From JAEMQF01 sp963850525 (GTDB taxonomy: Bacteria > Pseudomonadota > Gammaproteobacteria > Burkholderiales > Burkholderiaceae_C): a stretch of 64,000 nt of DNA. The notes beneath the pieces were generated by a model. It saw only the letters and a program-made list of their open reading frames with translations. It had not been told where the DNA came from and searched no databases. The DNA is taken from NCBI GenBank assembly GCA_963850525.1, contig CAWKLQ010000003.1, positions 1 through 64,000 on the forward strand, in the 5' to 3' direction. Below are positions 1 to 7,155 of this stretch, one piece after another; the first letter of the stretch is position 1, and each line of letters begins with the position of its first letter. The translations under genes were made by a program, and so were the position numbers.

Positions 1-1
1 A

Positions 2-898
2 TCATCGTTGGCGCTCGCGCAGCACCTCCAGCGCATCGAGCAACACACGCACCCGGGGCGGAATCAACCGACCTGAGGGAACGACGGCGCTGATGGGCAT
101 CGGCGCGGGCTCGAAGCCCGGCAGCACGACGACCAACTCGCCGCTCGCGAGGTGATCGTGCACGATGTAGTCGGGCAACTGGCACAGCCCCAGGCCGAGC
201 CTTGCGGCGGCGCCCAGGCTTTCGGTGTCGTTGAGCTGAATCGAGTGCAGCGGGTGCATCTCGACGATGCGCCGACCCTGGCGCAACTCCCAGGGTCGGC
301 TGCGGCCGCTGCTGGGCAAACGAAACGCGACCGCTTTGTGGCCGGCCAGGTCTTCCAGGCGCCGCGGCGTGCCGTGCGCCTTCAGGTACGCAGGGCTTGC
401 GACCATCACCAGGCGCTGCGAATCGATGCGCCGCGCGACGAGCGACGAGTCGCGCAGTTCGCCCATGCGCACGGCGAGGTCGATGCCGTCGCGCACCAGG
501 TCGGCAAAGCCGTCCTGAAGCCGCACTTCGAGCGTCAGCGCCGGGTGCTCGCGCAGCAGCTCGGCAAGCAGCGGCAGCACGATGTGCCGGCCGTAGTAGA
601 TCGGTAGGTCGACGCGCAGCGTTCCTGACGGCGCGGCGCGCGTGCCTGCAGCGTCGGCTTGCAGGTCTTCGAACTCGGCGAGCACGCGCTCGCAGCGGTG
701 GAACAGGCGCTCGCCGTCTGCAGTGAGGGTCACCTGGCGCGTCGTGCGGTGAAACAGCTTCACGCCGAGCGCCGTCTCGAGGCGCGCGACGCTCTTGGCG
801 AGTGTCGACGGCGAGCCGCCAAGGTCGCGTGCCGCGGCGGCGAAGCTGCCGCGGCGCGCGGTCTGGGCGAAGGCGAGGAATTGCTGCAGACCCGGCAT
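2..898 (-). CDS. LysR-family transcriptional regulator
   Basis: A 298-residue LysR-type regulator, the usual family length. Residues about 1-60 form the winged helix-turn-helix (the stretch with FAAAARDLGGSPSTLAKSVARL), followed by a linker helix. An effector-binding domain begins near residue 90 (GTLRVDLPIYYG) and runs to the C-terminus. The ATG at 898 opens the conserved N-terminus MPGLQQFLAFAQTA; longer upstream frames only add low-complexity sequence. The gene is divergent from the cupin gene at 1055, and a perfect palindrome lies between them. Most LysR proteins regulate a divergent neighbour, so the cupin is the obvious target. That link is inference and the effector is unknown. Confidence 0.93.
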   Translation of the reverse strand: MPGLQQFLAFAQTARRGSFAAAARDLGGSPSTLAKSVARLETALGVKLFHRTTRQVTLTADGERLFHRCERVLAEFEDLQADAAGTRAAPSGTLRVDLPIYYGRHIVLPLLAELLREHPALTLEVRLQDGFADLVRDGIDLAVRMGELRDSSLVARRIDSQRLVMVASPAYLKAHGTPRRLEDLAGHKAVAFRLPSSGRSRPWELRQGRRIVEMHPLHSIQLNDTESLGAAARLGLGLCQLPDYIVHDHLASGELVVVLPGFEPAPMPISAVVPSGRLIPPRVRVLLDALEVLRERQR

Positions 899-913
899 CG
901 CGTGGCCTCCCGA

Positions 914-931
914 CCGCAATACGCATTGCGG
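914..931. promoter_or_regulatory. Perfect inverted repeat in the lysR/cupin divergent region
   Basis: CCGCAAT-ACGC-ATTGCGG is a perfect 7-bp inverted repeat with a 4-nt centre, 16 bases upstream of the LysR start. LysR regulators usually bind such dyads in the divergent intergenic region. It is a good candidate operator for autoregulation and for control of the cupin gene; binding is inferred. Confidence 0.5.
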
Positions 932-1054
932 AACAAATGTCCTCAATGTTACGGCGCTGCCGCATCTTCTCAAAGGGTGAGCGGAGCGAGACACTGACTT
1001 CACCCGATGCGCAAGGGACCCACCCCACCTTTGAAACATGAACCGGAGAACCCC

Positions 1055-1432
1055 ATGAACGTGATCGAACAAACCCGCCCCGCCGCCAGCCCGATTCCGG
1101 GCGTCGCGCATGCCACCTGGGCCGGTCAGGCCGACGGCCTGGAGCAGCTTTCGCTCTGGCGCCAAACGCTCGCGCCCGGCGCGGCGACGCCGCCGCACCA
1201 CCATGATTGCGACGAAGTCGTGCTGTGCCTGTCCGGCTGGGGCGAAGTGCATTCGCAGGGCCACGTGCGGCGCTTCGGCGCCGAGTCCACCGTCGTGCTG
1301 CCCAAGGGTCACGACCACCAGATCTTCAACGTCGGCCCGCAACCGATGGAGCTGCTCGGCGTGTTCGGCGCGACGCCGGTGGCGACCAAGCTGCCCGACG
1401 GCACGGTGCTCGAGTTGCCGTGGCGTAGCTGA
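1055..1432 (+). CDS. Small cupin-domain protein
   Basis: A single-domain cupin of 125 residues. The first cupin motif is visible as PPHHHDCDEVVLCLSGWGEV, with a histidine cluster and a glutamate suited to metal binding. The second motif follows as LPKGHDHQIFNVG. The ATG at 1055 is preceded by GGAGAA at a normal distance; an upstream ATG would add an unconserved tail. Small cupins of this kind range from sugar isomerases and dioxygenases to simple sensors, so the reaction cannot be named. The divergent LysR gene suggests ligand-dependent expression. Confidence 0.85.
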   Translation: MNVIEQTRPAASPIPGVAHATWAGQADGLEQLSLWRQTLAPGAATPPHHHDCDEVVLCLSGWGEVHSQGHVRRFGAESTVVLPKGHDHQIFNVGPQPMELLGVFGATPVATKLPDGTVLELPWRS

Positions 1433-1509
1433 CGCCCGCGTCGCGCGAGCCGCCTCCGCCAAGGGCGGCCTGCGCCGCGAGGCGCGCGCGTCGTCGCGCC
1501 TCGCCCGCG

Positions 1510-2271
1510 TCAGGCCCGATCCGGGTAGCTCGCCGCCATGCCGGCGCGAACGTCCTGCTGAATGCCGTATTGCGCGAACGGATAACGAAAGCCGTTCTTC
1601 GCCAGCGCCTGCATGCCGACGATGGCTTTCTCCAATTGATCGGGCGGAAGCGCCATGAGCATTTCGTCGTCGAGCACGCCGCCATAGCGGCGCTCGGCAA
1701 AACACGGAATCGACAAACTCGGCTCGCGGGTGCGCAGCGCGCGGCCCCACGAATCGGCGCACGCCGACTCACCGACGACGCTCCAGTCAAAGCGCTTGTA
1801 GCCCGACCACTGCAAGCCGTTGATGAAATACATCATCGCGCCCGGCGTCGCGTAGAACAGCGCAATGTCGGGCGGGTCAAGCCGCCCCGAGGCGAGCGGC
1901 GACACCGCGAGCGCTTTGTACTTGCCCACCGGAACGATGTTCATCGCACGCTGGTGCGCCGCAGCGTCGACGGGCGTCGCGTACCACACGCCCACCATGT
2001 GCTTGCCCGAGAACCAGGCGTCGTCCTGGCCGCCCAGGCCAACGACTGAGCGGCACTGGTCGCCCACCAGGTCTTGCGCCGTGATGCCCACGGTCCAGCC
2101 CAGGCGCGCCGCCTGGCCGACGATCTGGTCCAGCGTGTGCACGCTCGACTTCGGGCGGCGGACTCTTGGAATCGCTTCCATTTCGTCGACGCTCGCGAAC
2201 AGCTTCATGCCAAACGGCACGGCGCGCAGGCGCAGCAAGCGTTCCAGATCGGAGCTGAGTTGTTGCCACAT
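1510..2271 (-). CDS. DUF169 family protein
   Basis: A 253-residue protein recognised as DUF169 from its layout: an N-terminal LRLRAVPFGMKLF-type segment, then repeated aromatic and glycine-rich motifs (GLGGQDDAW, FYATPGAMMYF, SGYKRFDWS), and a conserved C-terminal half with ECSD-like variants (VGESACADSWGR). The family's biochemical role is not established. The start at 2271 has GAGG seven bases upstream. The gene lies 28 bases downstream of the class II aldolase-like gene on the same strand, so the two are probably co-transcribed and may share a substrate. Confidence 0.8.
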   Translation of the reverse strand: MWQQLSSDLERLLRLRAVPFGMKLFASVDEMEAIPRVRRPKSSVHTLDQIVGQAARLGWTVGITAQDLVGDQCRSVVGLGGQDDAWFSGKHMVGVWYATPVDAAAHQRAMNIVPVGKYKALAVSPLASGRLDPPDIALFYATPGAMMYFINGLQWSGYKRFDWSVVGESACADSWGRALRTREPSLSIPCFAERRYGGVLDDEMLMALPPDQLEKAIVGMQALAKNGFRYPFAQYGIQQDVRAGMAASYPDRA

Positions 2272-2299
2272 GCGAAGGCCTCGCGCGTTGGTCGAAGGC

Positions 2300-3058
2300 T
2301 CAGCTCGCGTAACCCGGGTTCTCCCGGTCCAGCTTGCGCAACAGCGCCGGCCACGCGAGCATTGCGCCCTGCCCGGCGCTGGCGACCTTCGAGATGTTCG
2401 CGTTCGCGGCGATAGGCCCTGGGCCGATCAGGTTCAGCTCGGCACCGCCCGACTGCGCGTCGATCTGGATGCGGCAGGCGTTCTCGAAGAAGTACATGTT
2501 GAGGAACGCGTCCTGGATCGTGCGGCCCACCGTCAACAGGCCGTGGTTGCGCAGCATCAGGAAGTCGGCGTGGCCCAGGGCCGCTTGCAGGCGCGGCTTC
2601 TCGTCGGCGTGCAGCGCCACGCCTTCGTAGTCGTGGTACGCGAGTAAATTCATGATGAGCGTGGACTGCTGGCTCACCGGCAACAGGCCGGCTTTTTGCG
2701 CACTCACCGCGACGCCGGCGCGGCTGTGCGTGTGCAGCACGCAGCCGGCGTCTTCGCGCACCTCGTGAATGCAGCTGTGGATCGTGAAGCCGGCCGGGTT
2801 CACCGGAAACGGCGACTCGCGCAGCTTGTTGCATTCCTGGTCGATCAGCACCAGGCTGGAGGCGGTGATCTCGTCGAACATCAGGCCGTAGGGGTTGATC
2901 AGGAAGTGGTGCCCTGGGCCGGGAACGCGCGCCGAGATGTGGGTGAAAACCAGGTCGCTCCAGCCATAGGCGGCGACGAGTCGGTACGCGGCGGCGAGGT
3001 CGACGCGCAGTTGCCATTCTTCGGCGGTGACGACTTCCTTGAGGGACGGGATTTTCAT
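2300..3058 (-). CDS. Class II aldolase/adducin-domain protein
   Basis: A 252-residue class II aldolase/adducin-fold protein. Metal-binding histidines are visible in VLHTHSRAG (about residue 115) and LRNHGLLT (about residue 170), as expected for the zinc site of fuculose-phosphate aldolase relatives. The position that carries the catalytic glutamate in true aldolases (before the first histidine motif) reads as a glycine (NPAGFTIH). Lyase activity is therefore doubtful, and a decarboxylase, dehydratase or binding role is possible. The ATG at 3058 (MKIPSLKEV) is chosen over an upstream start because the extra 38 residues look non-coding. It is the first gene of a likely two-gene unit with the DUF169 gene. 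Confidence 0.85.
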   Translation of the reverse strand: MKIPSLKEVVTAEEWQLRVDLAAAYRLVAAYGWSDLVFTHISARVPGPGHHFLINPYGLMFDEITASSLVLIDQECNKLRESPFPVNPAGFTIHSCIHEVREDAGCVLHTHSRAGVAVSAQKAGLLPVSQQSTLIMNLLAYHDYEGVALHADEKPRLQAALGHADFLMLRNHGLLTVGRTIQDAFLNMYFFENACRIQIDAQSGGAELNLIGPGPIAANANISKVASAGQGAMLAWPALLRKLDRENPGYAS

Positions 3059-3196
3059 GGGGGTTCTCGGACGGTGTTGAATCGGGTCGGGACGGACAGG
3101 CCGCAAAGATACCGTGTTTTCAAGGTGGGCCTGGGTGGGATCTTCCGTCATGCCGAGAGGGGTGGCAAGCACGTGACGGCGGGCCGGTAACGCGCT

Positions 3197-3598
3197 TCAC
3201 TTCCACACGCGCAGCGTGCAGTGTGCGGCGGCGTGAACGAAGTCGTTGTCGGTCGTCAGCAGCGTGAGGTCGTGGCGAATGCAAAGCTGCGCGAGCAGCG
3301 CATCGATCGTACCCAGCTGCACCCCTGCACGGCGACAGGCGTTGCGCAGTTCCGCGGCATCGACGTGGTCTTGCCGGTCCGGGCTGAGCAGCGGCAACGC
3401 AGTGAAGCGCGTGAGGATGTCCCGGCGCGCGCGCGGGCCGGCAAAACCTTGCAGCAGTTCCTGCAGCACCAGCCCCGTGGTAACGACGATCTCCTCGCCT
3501 TCGAGGGCCACGCGCAGGGCGCCGACCTGGGGTGCGGCGCCGTCAACGTCGCGGCGCAAGGCGAGCGACCATACGCTGGTGTCGACGAGCAACGTCAC
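3197..3598 (-). CDS. vapC: VapC-type PIN-domain ribonuclease toxin
   Basis: A 133-residue PIN-domain protein that begins VTLLVDTSVW, the canonical PIN start with the first acidic residue. A second acidic cluster follows in LQELLQ, and the C-terminal catalytic acids lie in GTIDALLA and LTTDNDF, completing the usual quartet. VapC toxins cleave RNA, often tRNA, and are held inactive by VapB. The GTG at 3598 overlaps the antitoxin stop by four bases (GTGA), which fixes the start and indicates translational coupling. The module looks intact. Confidence 0.92.
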   Translation of the reverse strand: MTLLVDTSVWSLALRRDVDGAAPQVGALRVALEGEEIVVTTGLVLQELLQGFAGPRARRDILTRFTALPLLSPDRQDHVDAAELRNACRRAGVQLGTIDALLAQLCIRHDLTLLTTDNDFVHAAAHCTLRVWK

Positions 3599-3795
3599 TT
3601 GCGGGAGCGTTCGGCCTTGTAGTCGAACGACGTGTCCCATTCGAGCTTGCCCATCAGTTCGGCGACGCGCCTCTGACCGCGCCGAGCGATGAACTCCTCG
3701 AGCGCCCGAGTCACAGCGGCCTTTTTGGTGCGTTCGCCGCTGACCTCCAGCGCGCGTTCGATCAGTTGCGGATCCAGCGAAAGGTTGGTGGCCAT
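3595..3795 (-). CDS. vapB: VapB-type antitoxin
   Basis: A 66-residue antitoxin directly upstream of the PIN toxin. The N-terminal part (MATNLSLDPQLIERALEVSG) and the KKAAVTRALEEFI segment fit a short ribbon-helix-helix/VapB DNA-binding domain. The basic, aromatic C-terminus (LEWDTSFDYKAERS) is typical of the toxin-neutralising tail. The ATG at 3795 has AGGAG at a good distance; an upstream ATG would add an unconserved leader. VapB proteins usually repress their own promoter with VapC. Confidence 0.9.
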   Translation of the reverse strand: MATNLSLDPQLIERALEVSGERTKKAAVTRALEEFIARRGQRRVAELMGKLEWDTSFDYKAERSRK

Positions 3796-3888
3796 GTGCG
3801 ACTCCTCACACAGCAGTTTACACAGAGATTGGCTCGTCCAGTTGACGCGCATCCGGCGTTTCAGGTGGCCGCGGCAATGCGCAGGGCG

Positions 3889-4638
3889 TCATCCCGCGCC
3901 GAACGCGAGAACGACACGTCGCGTCATCGCCGACTTCTTCTCGATCTTGCGCACGATCACCGCGCCGACTTCGGACGTGTTCGCCACATGCGTGCCGCCG
4001 CAAGGTTGCAGGTCGACGTTTTCGATTTCCAGGAGGCGCACGCGGCCGCTGCCGCGCGGCGGCTGCACGCTCATGCTGCGCACGAGCGACGGGTCGGCAT
4101 CGAGCTCGGCGTCGCTGATCCAACGGTGCCGCACCCCGTGCGACGCGGCGACCAGCCGCGCGATGCCGGCGTTCAGCGCATCTTTGTCGAGCGGCTCGTT
4201 CATGTGAAAGTCCAGGCGCGCGTACTCGGCGGTGATCGAACAGCCGTCCACCGGGTGCGGCACGAGCGCGCACAGCAGGTGGGTCGCCGTGTGAAAGCGC
4301 ATGTAGCGATGGCGCCGCTGCCAGTCGATTCGCGCCGTCACCGCGTCGCCCGGCCGCAACCGGCTCAGCGCATCGGACGGGTCGGCAGCAGGCACGTGAA
4401 TGACCTCGCCGGGCGCCTCGCCCTTGCGCGTGTCGGCGATGGCGATGCTTGTTCCGTCAGCGAGCAGCAGCTCGCCCGCGTCGCCCGCCTGGCCGCCGCC
4501 TTGCGGGTAGAACACGCTGCGATCGAGCTGCACGCCGCGCGCGTCGACAGCACAGACGCGCGCCACGCATTCAGTGAGGCGCGAATCTTCGCGAAACAGT
4601 TCCTCGGTCGGTCGGGATGAGATCGGTTGCTCGGACAC
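3889..4638 (-). CDS. AlaX-type alanyl-tRNA editing hydrolase
   Basis: A 249-residue free-standing relative of the alanyl-tRNA synthetase editing domain. The N-terminal beta-barrel-like region contains FYPQGGGQAGD, and the second additional domain carries the zinc motifs HTATHLL (HxxxH) and QPCGGTHV (CxxxH). Such proteins hydrolyse mischarged Ser- or Gly-tRNA(Ala) in trans. The length fits the medium AlaX class, which lacks the aminoacylation domain. GTG at 4638 is preferred because AGGAGG lies just upstream. It shows no clear functional link with the neighbouring toxin-antitoxin genes. Confidence 0.9.
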   Translation of the reverse strand: MSEQPISSRPTEELFREDSRLTECVARVCAVDARGVQLDRSVFYPQGGGQAGDAGELLLADGTSIAIADTRKGEAPGEVIHVPAADPSDALSRLRPGDAVTARIDWQRRHRYMRFHTATHLLCALVPHPVDGCSITAEYARLDFHMNEPLDKDALNAGIARLVAASHGVRHRWISDAELDADPSLVRSMSVQPPRGSGRVRLLEIENVDLQPCGGTHVANTSEVGAVIVRKIEKKSAMTRRVVLAFGAG

Positions 4639-4684
4639 CGGCGCGCCTCCTGCAGGTCAATGTAGCGCATGAGCCGCGTCGCGG

Positions 4685-5152
4685 CTATCTGCAGCGCCCG
4701 ATCGACATCACCGCGCCGTGTGGCGTGTAGTGGCGAAAGCTGTAGCTGCCGTCGGCGAGCAACTTGATATAGCCGTTGTTGTCACCGCGCGGGCGAAGGA
4801 TGACGGATGCGCCACCCTCTTCCCACTCGACATGGCTGTCGTCGTACGGTGTGCGAAGCGCTTCGTGTTCGGGGTCGGATTCGGATTCGATCGCGCCACG
4901 CGTGCGGTTCGCGCGCAGCGTGAAGGGGAAAGTCCGAAGCAGCGTCCGGCCGCTGCACGACACATGCACATTGCCACAGAAGTAGGGCAATGCCGGCTGA
5001 CACGAGGCTTCGCCGGTTTGTGCGAGTTTGGCCAGCGCGCTCGGCGGCGCGGCGTCGCCGGTCGCCAGCGCCACCGGGGCAAGAACAGCCAGGCACAAGG
5101 CCAGAGGGTGCGCCGCCCGCGCGCAGATCGCAGCGCGCCCCTTGGGCAACAT
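4685..5152 (-). CDS. Secreted small protein of unknown function
   Basis: A protein of about 155 residues with a hydrophobic N-terminal segment (HPLALCLAVLAPVALA) ending in an ALATGDA-like cleavage site, so export is likely. The mature part has four cysteines (SCQPALPYFCGNVHVSC and the C-terminal GRCR), which could form disulfides in the periplasm. No domain was recognised. No clear ribosome-binding site marks the start; an ATG at 5230 would add 26 residues and is the main alternative. Confidence 0.55.
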   Translation of the reverse strand: MLPKGRAAICARAAHPLALCLAVLAPVALATGDAAPPSALAKLAQTGEASCQPALPYFCGNVHVSCSGRTLLRTFPFTLRANRTRGAIESESDPEHEALRTPYDDSHVEWEEGGASVILRPRGDNNGYIKLLADGSYSFRHYTPHGAVMSIGRCR

Positions 5153-5378
5153 GCCGCGGATGGCCTGCTGCGTCACGAGGAAGGCACCGAACACCGCGAT
5201 CCGCACCGTGGAGAAATTTGGCGTGGGCATGGGGGTGGGCGTCGGCGAATGGAATTCAGCGATTCTGCGCCGGCCGGGATTGCAGGCGCACGTCGGTAGG
5301 AATGGCCGAGAGCGTCGTCCCCCGGCAATCCCGCCCCTCGCTCCTTGCCGAACGTGAGCGCTGGCCGGGCGCCATGTA

Positions 5379-5427
5379 TTGACAACAGCTACACGGCGAC
5401 CTAGCATCCACATCGCCGTTGTGTAGC
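5379..5427 (+). promoter_or_regulatory. tacAT promoter with overlapping inverted-repeat operator
   Basis: TTGACA (5379-5384) and TAGCAT (5402-5407) are separated by 17 bases, a good sigma70-type promoter. GCTACACGGCGA (5388-5399) and TCGCCGTTGTGTAGC (5413-5427) form an inverted repeat with a 2-nt offset around the -10 box. Type II antitoxins with a ribbon-helix-helix fold repress their own promoter at sites like this. The placement is seen; repression is inferred. Confidence 0.65.
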
Positions 5428-5443
5428 CAGTGGGGCCCAAACC

Positions 5444-5722
5444 ATGCGTGATGCCGCCATCAATCTTCGTGCCCGACCCGAGCAGAGGGACGTCATCGAC
5501 CAGGCCGCTCAACTCCTGGGCAAGAACCGCTCGGACTTCATGCTCGAAGCCGCATGCGACAAGGCGCGGGCGGTGCTGCTCGACCAAGTCTTCTTTCGGC
5601 TCGACGCCGCGAAGTTCCGTCAGTTCGTCAAGCTCCTTGACGCACCGCCCGCCCCCAACCCGGGGCTGGAGCGGCTCATGGCGGTGCGGCCACCCTGGTC
5701 GCGCAAGACTGCGAAAGGCTGA
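5444..5722 (+). CDS. tacA: DUF1778-family antitoxin, TacA-like
   Basis: A 92-residue protein starting MRDAAINLRARPEQRDVIDQAA, the ribbon-helix-helix signature of DUF1778 antitoxins, followed by GKNRSDFMLEAA. The C-terminal helix with FRLDAAKFRQFVKLLDAPP is the region that wraps around and blocks the acetyltransferase toxin in TacA/TacT systems. It ends two bases before the toxin start, so the pair is co-transcribed. The promoter with an overlapping dyad upstream fits autorepression. Confidence 0.9.
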   Translation: MRDAAINLRARPEQRDVIDQAAQLLGKNRSDFMLEAACDKARAVLLDQVFFRLDAAKFRQFVKLLDAPPAPNPGLERLMAVRPPWSRKTAKG

Positions 5723-5724
5723 AC

Positions 5725-6210
5725 TTGCTTCTCGGCCCTCCGCAGCCGCTGACGGCTTCGCATCACCTGGCCGAATTCGAATGCGGCGAGCCCTCGCTGG
5801 ATGAATGGCTGAAGCGCCGGGCACTGGCCAACCAATTCAGCGGCGCGAGTCGGACCTTCGTCGTTCTCGACGATAAAGATCGCGTGCGGGGTTACTACGC
5901 CATGGCTGCGGGTGCCGTGTCAAATGAGTCGGCCACGAACAGGGTTCGGCGCAACATGCCGGACCCGGTACCTGTCATGGTGCTGGGGCGGCTCGCGATC
6001 GATCGCGGCGCCCAGGGGCAACAACTCGGCGCCGCGCTGCTCCAAGATGCCGTCAATCGCGCCGTGGCCGTCTCGCGCAACGCCGGGGTGCGCGCATTGC
6101 TGGTGCATGCCTTGCATCAGCGCGCCAAGCAGTTCTACGAGCGTTACGGGTTCCAGTCTTCGCCGACGCACCCTTTGACCCTGATGCTTCGACTGCCTTC
6201 AAGCGCGTGA
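5725..6210 (+). CDS. tacT: GNAT acetyltransferase toxin, TacT-like
   Basis: A 161-residue GNAT-fold protein. The acetyl-CoA loop appears as RGAQGQQLGAAL (about residues 92-103), and the catalytic tyrosine region as QFYERYGF near the C-terminus. The family acetylates the amino group of charged aminoacyl-tRNAs and stalls translation. The start is the TTG at 5725, two bases after the antitoxin stop; a weak start codon is common for the second gene of such pairs. The gene ends just before the GntR regulator. Confidence 0.9.
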   Translation: MLLGPPQPLTASHHLAEFECGEPSLDEWLKRRALANQFSGASRTFVVLDDKDRVRGYYAMAAGAVSNESATNRVRRNMPDPVPVMVLGRLAIDRGAQGQQLGAALLQDAVNRAVAVSRNAGVRALLVHALHQRAKQFYERYGFQSSPTHPLTLMLRLPSSA

Positions 6211-6297
6211 GCAAGAGCGCTGCGCGTTGCTCGGCGCTCGGCGCTCCTAGTGAGGTCCTGCAGCGCGCGGACAGTTCGATCGACGAACAGGCTATAT

Positions 6298-6312
6298 TGT
6301 CGGCAATCGACA
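6298..6312. promoter_or_regulatory. Putative GntR operator, site 1
   Basis: TGTCGGCAATCGACA, a perfect TGTCG/CGACA inverted repeat with a 5-base centre. Its last base is the A of the GntR ATG. The same 15-nt pattern recurs at 7112 and 9812, within the gene cluster that follows. Position over the start codon suggests autorepression. Confidence 0.65.
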
Positions 6313-7070
6313 TGCAGACACTTGAACTCCAGCGTCAGGAGCCGTTGCCGGCAAGAATCGCGGAACTGCTGCGCGAGGCAATTCTGGATGGCCGCTTGCC
6401 GCCGGGCGAGCGCCTGATCGAACAGAAGCTCGCCCTGCAATGGAACATCAGCCGAGCCCCTCTTCGCGAGGCGATTCGACAAATCGCCTCCGAGGGGTTG
6501 GTGACCTTGTCTCCGCACCGTGGCGCGTCGGTCGCGGAAGTTTCCCAGGGTGAACTCGAGGAACTCTTTGCTGTCAGGGCGATGATGGAAGCGTTCGCGG
6601 CTCGACTCGCCGCGCAGAGGGCGACGGCCTCCCACATTGCGCGGCTCAGGACTCGCGTTCAGCAAATGCAAGTGACCTTCCGCGCGCGCGACCTCGCAGG
6701 CTTCTACGTCGCCGGGCTCGATTTTCACAATGTCCTGGTGGAGGCTGCAGGCAATGACGTGCTCAGTCGCCTGTATGACCAGATCAAGCGCCAATTCAGA
6801 CGCTATCAGGCCGCCATGCCGCGGCTGCCGCACCTTCAACAGGACTCCATCGAAGAGCACCGCTCGATTCTGGAGGCGGTCGAGCGGGCTGACGCGAACG
6901 CGGCTTCCATGCTGTCAGAGCAGCACATCACCCACCTGACGGAGAAGTTCACGGCAAGCGTGGGCGGACAGCAGAAATCGGTGCCCAGCGCCGCTCCAGC
7001 AAAGCCGCAGGTGAAGGCGAAGGCCAAGACCGCCAAGGTGCGCCGAGGACCGGTGCGCGCCCCAAAGTAG
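6312..7070 (+). CDS. GntR-family regulator (FadR/FCD subfamily)
   Basis: A 252-residue regulator. Residues about 8-75 are the winged helix-turn-helix (ARIAELLREAILDGRLPPG, then SRAPLREAIRQIASEGLV). The FCD effector domain follows (EELFAVRAMMEAFAARLAA, then FHNVLVEAAGNDVL with its histidine). FCD domains bind small organic acids, often through a metal. The C-terminal tail from about 225 is Lys/Pro/Ala-rich. The ATG at 6312 is preferred to a GTG at 6207 because it opens the conserved region. It stands in front of the catabolic cluster, and three copies of one dyad mark it as the likely local regulator. Confidence 0.92.
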   Translation: MQTLELQRQEPLPARIAELLREAILDGRLPPGERLIEQKLALQWNISRAPLREAIRQIASEGLVTLSPHRGASVAEVSQGELEELFAVRAMMEAFAARLAAQRATASHIARLRTRVQQMQVTFRARDLAGFYVAGLDFHNVLVEAAGNDVLSRLYDQIKRQFRRYQAAMPRLPHLQQDSIEEHRSILEAVERADANAASMLSEQHITHLTEKFTASVGGQQKSVPSAAPAKPQVKAKAKTAKVRRGPVRAPK

Positions 7071-7083
7071 GGGAAGGCAAGCG

Positions 7084-7111
7084 TTGACAGGGAGCCCGGC
7101 GACTGTAGACT
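7084..7111 (+). promoter_or_regulatory. Candidate sigma70 promoter of the first importer operon
   Basis: TTGACA (7084-7089) and TAGACT (7106-7111) lie 16 bases apart. Transcription would start near 7118, inside the dyad at 7112-7126, so bound regulator would block initiation. The match to the -10 consensus is moderate. Confidence 0.5.
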
Positions 7112-7126
7112 TGTCGACAATCGACG
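7112..7126. promoter_or_regulatory. Putative GntR operator, site 2
   Basis: TGTCGACAATCGACG differs from site 1 at only two positions and keeps TGTCG-N5-CGAC. It also contains the 10-bp palindrome TTGTCGACAA (7111-7120), close to the TnGTnnnACnA type bound by FCD-class GntR proteins. It lies directly after the likely -10 box and 30 bases before the importer start. Confidence 0.65.
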
Positions 7127-7155
7127 GATGAGCGATTTACGACGCGGAGACAAAG

